A stretch of DNA of 25,427 bases from Flavobacterium psychrophilum (lineage in GTDB: Bacteria; Bacteroidota; Bacteroidia; Flavobacteriales; Flavobacteriaceae), in contig DYPB01000021.1 in the NCBI GenBank assembly GCA_020720185.1, positions 1 through 25,427 of the forward strand, in the 5' to 3' direction. A program made the position numbers and the translations under genes. This document shows positions 1 through 6,624 of this stretch, in pieces (the stretch's first letter is position 1; each line of letters begins with the position of its first letter). Below the pieces are notes generated by a model. The model did not search any database and was not told the origin of the DNA. It saw only the letters and a list, made by a program, of their open reading frames with translations.

Positions 1-116
1 ATAATTCTAGATATAAACCAGCGGAGGTTTTGTGGATAAATGGAAAAGGAGAACTCATTAGGGAAAGAGAAACAATTCAGGATATTCTTAAAAATCAAAT
101 AATTATAGTGGTTTAA
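1..116 (+). CDS. 3' end of an unidentified gene (partial)
   Basis: The frame read from base 3 is open to a TAA at 114-116 and gives about 37 C-terminal residues, containing 'NSRYKPAEVLWINGKGEL' and ending '...NQIIIVV'. The mix of charged and hydrophobic residues looks like a real folded C-terminus rather than chance AT-rich translation. The start and most of the protein lie outside the window. I do not recognise the family. A promoter for the next gene follows within 20 bases, so this gene probably ends its own transcription unit. Confidence 0.6.
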   Translation, partial: NSRYKPAEVLWINGKGELIRERETIQDILKNQIIIVV

Positions 117-132
117 TTGATAAGAAAAAAAA

Positions 133-162
133 TTGTTTATTTTAAAAAAAGTCATACTTTTG
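133..162 (+). promoter_or_regulatory. Bacteroidota-type promoter for the CZB/PAS pair
   Basis: TTG at 133-135, 19 bp, then TACTTTTG at 155-162, matching the Bacteroidota sigma-A consensus TTG-N19-21-TAnnTTTG. It lies about 90 bp upstream of the CZB start codon, leaving a leader of roughly 80 nt. Confidence 0.72.
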
Positions 163-250
163 CAATCTCAAAGAAAATTAAATAATTGTTTTTTATAACG
201 CTAACAATCAAACACTTTTAGAATTTACAAAAAATATTATATCATAAATT

Positions 251-607
251 ATGTGTCAGACAGTTGATTTTACAGAGGCAAAAGCCAAACATTTAGCTTG
301 GAAACAAACCATCAGAGATTTTTTAGATGGAAAAACACAAATGGACCATCATAAAATTGTATCGCACGAAGATTGTGATTTGGGCTTGTGGTATTATGCA
401 GAAGGAAAAAAATTATATGGAACCTTAGACCCGATGAATATCTTTGAAATTAAGCATATTAAACTGCATAGAATTATAAAAGATGTATTTATGTTTAAAG
501 AAATGGGTGATGAAGAAATGGCGGAAGAATTATACGAAGATTTATGTGCTACATCAGACAAGGTTGTGCAACTATTAACAGAAGTAGAAAAATTAATAAA
601 TAAATAG
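251..607 (+). CDS. Stand-alone CZB (chemoreceptor zinc-binding) domain protein
   Basis: A 118-residue soluble protein that is essentially one CZB domain. In characterised CZB domains three histidines and one cysteine bind a single zinc ion. All four are visible here: H14 in 'KHLAWK', C42 in 'CDLGLW', and H69 and H73 in 'IKHIKLH'. CZB is usually found at the C-terminus of cytoplasmic chemoreceptors or on diguanylate cyclases, where it senses zinc or oxidants such as hypochlorous acid. Here there is no receptor, HAMP or GGDEF part. Only 12 bp separate it from a PAS-domain gene, so the two are probably co-transcribed from the promoter at 133-162. The family call is firm; what it senses and which partner it signals to are inferred or unknown. 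Confidence 0.88.
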   Translation: MCQTVDFTEAKAKHLAWKQTIRDFLDGKTQMDHHKIVSHEDCDLGLWYYAEGKKLYGTLDPMNIFEIKHIKLHRIIKDVFMFKEMGDEEMAEELYEDLCATSDKVVQLLTEVEKLINK

Positions 608-619
608 ACAGAATATACA

Positions 620-1225
620 ATGGAAGTTATTGAAAATATCAATTTATCAGACCGAGAAGTTTCTTGGAATAAAAGCATAACCCTTTTAACCAAAACCAAT
701 GTAAAAGGGGACATTGAATATATAAACGAAAATTTTTTAGATGTTTCGGGTTATGATGATTATGAACTAATTGGTAAACCACACAAAATTGTTCGGCACC
801 CTGATATGCCAAAGATTATTTTTAAAATGCTTTGGGATAAACTAAAAATGGGCGAAAACCTACATATTGTTATTAAAAGTTTATCAAAAATAGGACGGTA
901 CTACTGGGTAGTTACCAATTATAAAACAACCAGAGATTTAAACGGTGAAATTATTGCTTATACCTCTACACAAGTAGCTGTAAGTGATAATATTATAATA
1001 AAATATATTGACCCTTTGTATAAAAAACTACTTCAAATAGAGCAAATTGGAGGAGTAGAAGCTTCTGAAAAATATTTAATAGGTTTTTTAGAAGATCGAA
1101 ATAAAACTTATGACCAATATATCGAAGATTTGCTAGCTACTGGAAAAGATGAATCTAAAAAAGAGCCTGAAAGGGGATTTTTTGGTATGTTCTTTAGACG
1201 AAAAATTTCTCAAGCAGCTTTTTAA
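620..1225 (+). CDS. Aer-like PAS domain protein without a signalling module
   Basis: A 201-residue protein with one PAS domain at about residues 20-125. It resembles the PAS of the energy-taxis receptor Aer: 'VRHPDMP' carries R59, H60 and D62, which align with the Aer residues R57, H58 and D60 needed for FAD binding, followed by 'MLWDKLKMGE' and 'YYW' at 94-96. The remaining roughly 75 residues are charged and partly helical, ending in a basic, phenylalanine-rich tail. No transmembrane segment, HAMP, methyl-accepting, kinase or cyclase domain is present. FAD binding, and hence redox sensing, is inferred from the motif. Together with the CZB gene it looks like two sensory modules of a chemoreceptor encoded as separate proteins. 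Confidence 0.85.
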   Translation: MEVIENINLSDREVSWNKSITLLTKTNVKGDIEYINENFLDVSGYDDYELIGKPHKIVRHPDMPKIIFKMLWDKLKMGENLHIVIKSLSKIGRYYWVVTNYKTTRDLNGEIIAYTSTQVAVSDNIIIKYIDPLYKKLLQIEQIGGVEASEKYLIGFLEDRNKTYDQYIEDLLATGKDESKKEPERGFFGMFFRRKISQAAF

Positions 1226-1303
1226 TCGTAATGAAAATTTTATTTTCACATCCCAAACCTTATCCGTTTAGGATTTCTAATATCTAAGCCTAACAATAGG
1301 GAT

Positions 1304-3727
1304 ATGTCATCAAATCAATTGAATGTTTTTGTTGTAATAGTTACCTATAATGGTGAAGAATACATTAAAAAATGTCTTGATACTGTTTTCAAATCATCTT
1401 TTGTGCCTAATATTATTGTTATTGATAATAAATCTACAGATTCAACTGTTGAGATACTTAAAGATGAATATACCGTTAAAAGTATAACCGAAAATGATAA
1501 CGAAATCCTTTCTAATTCAGATGAATATTCTTTTTATCTGCTCGAAAATACTCAAAATTATGGTTTTGGTAAGGCAAACAACATAGGCATCAAACTTGCT
1601 CTCAACCAAGGGGCAGATTATGTTTTTTTACTCAATCAAGACACTTGGATTTTTAAGAATACTATTAAAAAATTAGTTAAAGATATGGAACAATTCCCTC
1701 GCATTGGGATTTTAAGTCCATTACAGTATCAAGAAAATAAAACAGATTTAGACCCCAGTTTTGAAAGATACAGCAAAGAAAAGGCTACTCCTTTAAGCAA
1801 AAAAATCACACGCATTCCGTTTGTTAATGCGGCCGCTTGGATGATTCGTTCTAAACATATCCGAACAGTAGGTTATTTTGAAGAAATTTTTAAAAACTAT
1901 GGTGAAGATAGAAACTATTGTAACCGAATGAGTTACAATAACTTTGCCATTGCCATTACTAAAAACGCTAAAATCGTCCACAATAGAGGCTCCGAAACAG
2001 GTTACAAAAAAGATATAAGACAAAGTAAATACTTAATTTTAAATACATTTTTAGATGATAGCCGTTCGCCTTTTGGTCAAAATCTATATGCTATGAGGCA
2101 AACCGTTGGTTTGCCTAAATATTTTTTTAAGAAGCACGGATTTTTAAATATATTAAAACTTTTATATATATTAGTTTGGTTTTATTTGATAGAAATTTTA
2201 TATCTAAAAATTCATAAAAAATCATCAGAAGAAATCAAGAGTCATATCGAAGAAAAAGTTAAATCCAAACAGTATTTTTTGTTTAGTGGTATTAATTATT
2301 TAGGATTATTTATAAATATTTTTGCTACTATTTTTATTTTTTCGAGCAATTTAGAACTTCTCGGAAAAATTCGGTTTATTGAAACTATTGGAACCCTGCT
2401 CTATCCTTTGTTTTTATTTGGTTCCTCTTACACGCTTATCAATTATTATAATTTATTAAAACGAACCAATAACCTCCAAAAATTTTTAGGAGATGTCATA
2501 CTTTTAATTTTTGGTTCAACAATAGTTATTATGGCTCTCTATGGTGCTGTTGATTATTTTTATAATTTTAAACATTCAAAACTTGTATATTTAGGGCTTT
2601 TTTTTGCAGGAACTTTAGCCTTTTTTGAATTATTTAAAGCAAACGCTCAAATTTTTTCTAATCTATTATTGCCTCAAATTATTGAAAAAATAGCTCCTCG
2701 ACTGGTTTTAACCTTTCTTTTTTTATTCCTCTCATACAATTTTATTAATTCCAAAGAACTTTTGATTTTCTATCTCTGTATATATGCAATAATGGTTTTT
2801 ATTCTTTTTTTAGAATTATCAAAAAAAAATAAACCAAAATTTAGAGGATTTAAAGACTTTGTTTCAGAAACTGCAAAAATCACAAACAAGAAAACAATCT
2901 ATAGCCTAACCATGCTTTTGAGTAGTTTTGGCTTTTTATTAGCCTTTCGTATTGATGGATTTATGATTCCCATATTTTTAGGTATGAAACAAAACGGGTT
3001 ATTTAACATTGCTTTAATAGTAGTTTCGTTTATAACCATACCAGCTACAACTTATTTCGCCATGAGCGGACCTACAATTTCCGATTTGATTGATAAAAAC
3101 CAATTTCAGGATCTGGAACTGAAGTTTAAACAATCTTCAAAAGTTTTATTAATGATTGGTGGGATTATAGGCAGCATTTATTACTTCTTGTTACCCAAAC
3201 TTTCCGTTCCCGCCAATCCTATTTTTTATGAATATAAAAATCTTCTTCCTGCTATTCAAATCCTTACATTTTCTGCAATTATCAATGTTGCTACTAGTTT
3301 TGACTCCGAAATAATACTGTATTCTAAACATTATCGCTTTAATTTGTATTCTATTTTTTTTTTAGCAGTTATTAGTGTGGTTTCCAATTATTATTTTTTA
3401 ACGAACACAAATTTAGGAATTATAGGAGTTGCCTATGCGTCTGCAATTTCTTTAATTTCGTTTAATGCCCTAAAAATTTGGTTCATTTATAGAAAATTTA
3501 AAATTACTCCTTTTGATAAACAAACTTTTTATTTGATTTTGGTATTACTTGGCGTTCATTTAATGATTGAAATCATGCCAACCTTTTCAGATGATATTTA
3601 TTGTGATATTCGACGAGTAGTATTGGTATTGGGCCTTAATTTTTATATTATCTATAAAACAAAATTAGTGAGTGTTTATAATGATTTTATACAAAAATAT
3701 ATTTTAAGAAACTTGCCTAAAAGCTAG
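1304..3727 (+). CDS. GT2 glycosyltransferase fused to a Wzx-like polysaccharide flippase
   Basis: An 807-residue protein in one uninterrupted frame. Residues about 7-270 form a GT-A family 2 glycosyltransferase: 'VTYNG' at 13-17, 'IDNKSTD' around D41, 'NQDTW' at 111-115 (the DxD-like sugar-nucleotide/metal site) and 'GEDRNYCNR' from G200. This order is typical of rhamnosyltransferase-like enzymes of O-antigen or exopolysaccharide pathways. After a hydrophobic stretch near 280-300 and a charged linker, a new domain opens at about residue 325 ('FSGINYLGLF') and runs to the end with roughly 14 hydrophobic segments, as in Wzx/PST-type lipid-linked oligosaccharide flippases. The two activities are normally separate genes. 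A weak hairpin at 1250-1274 separates it from the PAS gene. The sugar and acceptor cannot be read from the sequence. Confidence 0.85.
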   Translation: MSSNQLNVFVVIVTYNGEEYIKKCLDTVFKSSFVPNIIVIDNKSTDSTVEILKDEYTVKSITENDNEILSNSDEYSFYLLENTQNYGFGKANNIGIKLALNQGADYVFLLNQDTWIFKNTIKKLVKDMEQFPRIGILSPLQYQENKTDLDPSFERYSKEKATPLSKKITRIPFVNAAAWMIRSKHIRTVGYFEEIFKNYGEDRNYCNRMSYNNFAIAITKNAKIVHNRGSETGYKKDIRQSKYLILNTFLDDSRSPFGQNLYAMRQTVGLPKYFFKKHGFLNILKLLYILVWFYLIEILYLKIHKKSSEEIKSHIEEKVKSKQYFLFSGINYLGLFINIFATIFIFSSNLELLGKIRFIETIGTLLYPLFLFGSSYTLINYYNLLKRTNNLQKFLGDVILLIFGSTIVIMALYGAVDYFYNFKHSKLVYLGLFFAGTLAFFELFKANAQIFSNLLLPQIIEKIAPRLVLTFLFLFLSYNFINSKELLIFYLCIYAIMVFILFLELSKKNKPKFRGFKDFVSETAKITNKKTIYSLTMLLSSFGFLLAFRIDGFMIPIFLGMKQNGLFNIALIVVSFITIPATTYFAMSGPTISDLIDKNQFQDLELKFKQSSKVLLMIGGIIGSIYYFLLPKLSVPANPIFYEYKNLLPAIQILTFSAIINVATSFDSEIILYSKHYRFNLYSIFFLAVISVVSNYYFLTNTNLGIIGVAYASAISLISFNALKIWFIYRKFKITPFDKQTFYLILVLLGVHLMIEIMPTFSDDIYCDIRRVVLVLGLNFYIIYKTKLVSVYNDFIQKYILRNLPKS

Positions 3728-3763
3728 AATTTTAATTATATAAGATATTAGTAAAAGGATATT

Positions 3764-4432
3764 TTACCACTCAATTTTATCTTTGCCAATCATTTGTAAA
3801 TACGCATTTGTTTGGCTAAAATGCTTATTATCAAACCATTTTTTATGAACTGGTGCAAATGATGGATGACCAGATTCTAAAACTAAATGTTTTTTTCTAT
3901 CAATTTTTAAACCTTTTTGTTGTGCAAATTTTCCCCAAAGTAAAAAAACAATATTGCTTTTTTCTGTCGAGATTTTTTCAATAACTGCATCAGTAAAAAT
4001 AGACCAGTTCAAATGTTTATGACTATTTGCTATATCTTTTCTAACTGTTAACGAGTTGTTTAATAATAAGATACCTTGTTTTGCCCATCTGGTTAAATTA
4101 CCATTTTTAGGCATAAAAATAGTCTCTAAATCATCGTTAATTTCTTTAAAAATGTTTCGCAAGGAGGGTGGAATTTTTACTTGATCATTAACCGAAAAAC
4201 ACAAACCATTGGCTTCATTTTCGCCATGATAAGGATCTTGTCCAATTATAACAACTTTCAAATCATTAAAACTACAATGATTAAATGCTGAGAATATCAA
4301 ATCTTTTGCTGGATAACAAGTATAATTTTGATATTCAAAATCAAGATTGTCTAATAATTTTCTAAAATATTCTTTTTTAATTTCTTCGGATAAAATATTT
4401 TGCCAGGTAGGGCAGAGGTTAATTTTGTTCAT
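3764..4432 (-). CDS. ung: Uracil-DNA glycosylase, family 1 (atypical minor-groove loop)
   Basis: A 222-residue enzyme that removes uracil from DNA to begin base-excision repair. The water-activating motif 'GQDPYHGE' is at 64-71 with D66 intact, followed by 'NGLCFSV' and 'FLLWGKFAQ'. The C-terminal 'KHFSQTN' is also standard. The usual 'HPSPLS' loop, whose leucine enters the DNA base stack, reads 'HPSFAP' at 189-194, so His and Ser remain but the Pro-Leu pair is replaced by Phe-Ala. The gene starts 6 bp after the stop of cmk and is the last of a porQ-cmk-ung unit. Length is normal for the family. The identity is clear; the effect of the changed loop on activity is unknown. Confidence 0.95.
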   Translation of the reverse strand: MNKINLCPTWQNILSEEIKKEYFRKLLDNLDFEYQNYTCYPAKDLIFSAFNHCSFNDLKVVIIGQDPYHGENEANGLCFSVNDQVKIPPSLRNIFKEINDDLETIFMPKNGNLTRWAKQGILLLNNSLTVRKDIANSHKHLNWSIFTDAVIEKISTEKSNIVFLLWGKFAQQKGLKIDRKKHLVLESGHPSFAPVHKKWFDNKHFSQTNAYLQMIGKDKIEW

Positions 4433-4438
4433 AAACTA

Positions 4439-5122
4439 TTATTTTAGCTTATGAACCAACGACAAAACTATATCAAATTGTTCCTCTCGTGTTAGGTTAG
4501 AGTTGTCAATTTCAATGGCATCTGTAGCTTTTATAAGTGGAGAATCAGCTCTATGTGTGTCAATATAATCTCTTTCTTGTACATTTTTTAGTACTTCGTC
4601 AAAGGAAACTTTTTCTCCTTTTTGAGACAATTCGTCAAATCGTCGTTGTGCTTTTACAGAATTGCTGGCATTCATAAAAATTTTTAGTTCGGCATCAGGA
4701 AAAACCACCGTTCCAATATCTCTACCGTCCATAACAATTCCTTTATTTTTGCCCATTTGTTGTTGTTGTTCTACTAATTTTGCTCTAATTTCTGATATTT
4801 CAGCAATTTTACTTACAAAATTTGAAACCTCAATTGTTCTAATTTCTTGTTCTACATTTTCATTATTTAAGAAAATTTCGGCATATCCTAAATTAGCATT
4901 AAATTCAAAATGCAATTTTATGGCATCTAAACTATTTATTAGTAATTCTTTGTCAAAAAAATCATTGTTTATATAACAATTTTGTAAGGCAAATAGTGTT
5001 ATGGCTCTATACATTGCTCCTGAATCTACAAAAATATAACCTAAATGTTTTGCAAGTTGCTTGGCGAGTGTACTTTTTCCTGTTGATGAAAATCCGTCTA
5101 TGGCGATTGTTATAGGTGTCAT
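4439..5122 (-). CDS. cmk: Cytidylate kinase
   Basis: A 227-residue (d)CMP kinase that phosphorylates CMP and dCMP for nucleotide and DNA synthesis. The P-loop 'GFSSTGKST' is at the N-terminus, followed by 'YIFVDSGAMYRAIT' (the substrate-binding region), 'GIVMDGRDIGTVVFPDA' in the middle and 'RDYIDTHRADSPL' (the CMP-specific insert and lid). Length and motif order match bacterial Cmk. It lies 34 bp after porQ and 6 bp before ung on the same strand. porQ-cmk adjacency is common in Bacteroidota. Confidence 0.96.
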   Translation of the reverse strand: MTPITIAIDGFSSTGKSTLAKQLAKHLGYIFVDSGAMYRAITLFALQNCYINNDFFDKELLINSLDAIKLHFEFNANLGYAEIFLNNENVEQEIRTIEVSNFVSKIAEISEIRAKLVEQQQQMGKNKGIVMDGRDIGTVVFPDAELKIFMNASNSVKAQRRFDELSQKGEKVSFDEVLKNVQERDYIDTHRADSPLIKATDAIEIDNSNLTREEQFDIVLSLVHKLK

Positions 5123-5156
5123 TTATGATTTTTTAGTTTTTGTTTATAATTGAAAA

Positions 5157-6179
5157 CTATTCATTCAAATTAATAGTCATTCCAAAAAGACTTGTATTTC
5201 CGGCTAATGTATATCTTGAATAGGCATAATTAAATTTTAAATTTCTAATCTTTAATCCAAAACCAAGTGAGAGTCCCGAAAAATTGCGTTGGTCAATAAT
5301 TCCTAATTCTTCGCCACGACGAAAATTATAGCCTAGTCGAAGATTAAATCCTTTTTCTGGAAATAATTCGGCTCCTACAATTACATGTCTGATAAAATTA
5401 TTTAGAAAAGAAACTTTTTCTGGATCTGTTGTTCCATCAATACTTCCTACAGCTCGATTTGGATTTGAAAATGCGATTTGCCATTGTTGCAAGTTTTCAA
5501 AAGTCAGATGCCATCTTATTGGCACATTTTCAACAAGTTGTGATATTCCAATCATTACTTCGGTTGGTAATTTTTCACGAGTTCCAGAATATGTTGTAAA
5601 TTGTGTGCCAAGATTTCTAATTGTAAATGCCCAATTTACATCGTTTTTTTTATCGATAAATAGAAAACCTAAATCTAACGCTCCTCCAAAAGAGGTGTAT
5701 TGTTCTAAACCAGAGGTTATTAACTTTGCATTTGCTCCAATATGAATATTTGAATATGGAAAACTATACGCATATCCGAGAGATAATGCCCCTTCTGATC
5801 CAGTAAATTGTCCTGTTTGGTTGCCATAAGCGTCATAACCATCAAATTTTCCGTAGTTTATAAAATTAGTTCCTACAAAAAAAGTTTGGGTATGTCTATC
5901 AAAAGTATAGGCATAAGCTGCTGTACCATATGTAATTTCACCAAAATAACTTCCGTAATTTACACCTAAATGGTTGTCCATTTCCTCATTAATTGTTGCT
6001 GGATTAAATTGAGCTTGATTAACATCTTCATCATAAAAAGTTATCACTTTTCCTCCTAAAGCAGCTTGTCTGGGCGAGGTTACTAAATTTAAAAATTGAT
6101 ATACAGATTGACCACCAACCTGTGCATTTGCAAGGGTTTGAATAAATAATAGTAAATAAAATAGACGATTTTTATACAT
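5157..6179 (-). CDS. porQ: Type IX secretion system outer-membrane protein PorQ
   Basis: A 340-residue beta-barrel-type protein with an N-terminal signal peptide (hydrophobic 'LFYLLLFIQTLANA', likely cleaved after A19). The mature start 'GGQSVYQFLNLVTSPRQAAL' and the following 'FNPATIN', 'GVNYGSYFGE' and C-terminal glycine/aromatic strands are characteristic of PorQ. PorQ is a component of the Bacteroidota type IX secretion system; in Porphyromonas gingivalis it works with the sortase PorU/PorZ at the cell surface, where cargo is cleaved and attached. Its presence implies a working T9SS, although no other T9SS gene is in the window. A perfect inverted repeat sits just upstream of the start codon. 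It heads the porQ-cmk-ung unit. Confidence 0.92.
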   Translation of the reverse strand: MYKNRLFYLLLFIQTLANAQVGGQSVYQFLNLVTSPRQAALGGKVITFYDEDVNQAQFNPATINEEMDNHLGVNYGSYFGEITYGTAAYAYTFDRHTQTFFVGTNFINYGKFDGYDAYGNQTGQFTGSEGALSLGYAYSFPYSNIHIGANAKLITSGLEQYTSFGGALDLGFLFIDKKNDVNWAFTIRNLGTQFTTYSGTREKLPTEVMIGISQLVENVPIRWHLTFENLQQWQIAFSNPNRAVGSIDGTTDPEKVSFLNNFIRHVIVGAELFPEKGFNLRLGYNFRRGEELGIIDQRNFSGLSLGFGLKIRNLKFNYAYSRYTLAGNTSLFGMTINLNE

Positions 6180-6189
6180 AATATTTTGT

Positions 6190-6212
6190 ATTAGGTTATT
6201 AGATAACCTAAT
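6190..6212. repeat. Perfect 10-bp inverted repeat upstream of porQ
   Basis: ATTAGGTTAT, 3-bp spacer TAG, ATAACCTAAT: ten perfectly paired bases per arm ending 11 bp before the porQ start codon. On the minus strand it lies just downstream of a weak -7-like TATCTTCG (6215-6222), where an operator or a leader hairpin would be expected. It has no T-run and does not look like a terminator. Confidence 0.6.
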
Positions 6213-6260
6213 TGCGAAGATATTATTATAATTTGTATAAAAAAATTTTAATTTACATAA

Positions 6261-6489
6261 GGTGGGTTCTATAAATTAGTTTTTTTGTAAATTTATTTTT
6301 TTACCGATGCTCTTTTTGTTTTATTTTACTTCACTTTGTGTTTATTTGTCAGCGGTGTTCAGTGAATTTACATTTGGCATCTTTTTCCCATCTTTCTGTT
6401 CAAATATGGGCATATTTGAACAGAAAGAAAGAAAAAATATATTCAAAATAATTCCAAAAATAGCTATCAGTTAATTTATAGAACCCACC
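6261..6489. mobile_element. MITE-like element with 18-bp perfect terminal inverted repeats
   Basis: The left end GGTGGGTTCTATAAATTA (6261-6278) is the exact reverse complement of the right end (6472-6489). The 229-bp body encodes no protein. ATAA occurs directly outside both ends (6257-6260 and 6490-6493) and may be a 4-bp target duplication, although in such AT-rich DNA a chance match is possible. The interior contains a second 18-bp palindrome and an 8-bp pair TGTAAATT/AATTTACA (6286-6293 and 6365-6372). This fits a non-autonomous miniature transposable element moved by a transposase encoded elsewhere. No such transposase is in the window. Confidence 0.65.
6391..6428. repeat. 38-bp near-perfect palindrome inside the MITE-like element
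   Basis: The 18-bp arms TCTTTCTGTTCAAATATG (6391-6408) and their exact reverse complement (6411-6428) are separated only by GG. Neither strand has a T-run after it, so an intrinsic terminator is unlikely. It could form a very stable hairpin or cruciform. Confidence 0.75.
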
Positions 6490-6624
6490 ATAAAATTTAA
6501 GTGGAGATATTTATAATTCATTATTGGCATTGTAAATAAAAACTTTAAATTTTAGATTATAAATTATTTATACCATTGATTGATAATGTTTTATGCTTTT
6601 ATGCTAAACAATTACTTTAGAGAA

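Larger units (their letters stand above)
6180..6624. other. Gene-free gap between porQ and lon
   Basis: 445 bp without a supportable gene on either strand. It holds the palindrome at 6190-6212 and the MITE-like element at 6261-6489. The remaining 6490-6624, downstream of lon, is AT-rich; I see no convincing terminator hairpin in it. Confidence 0.6.

Noticed and set aside
394..714. A 106-codon minus-strand frame
   Set aside because: Antisense to the CZB and PAS genes, both of which have clear domain motifs.
1250..1274. Terminator after the PAS gene
   Set aside because: The 9-bp stem (ATCCCAAAC / GTTTAGGAT) has a mismatch and only a poor T-rich tail; noted as weak within the next gene's entry.
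3751..3767. Terminator hairpin between the flippase and ung genes
   Set aside because: GTAAAA/TTTTAC is only a 6-bp AT-rich stem without a proper T-run.
4662..4976. A 104-codon plus-strand frame
   Set aside because: Antisense to cmk; the cmk motifs are unambiguous and the antisense product is low-complexity Ser/Ile/Leu.
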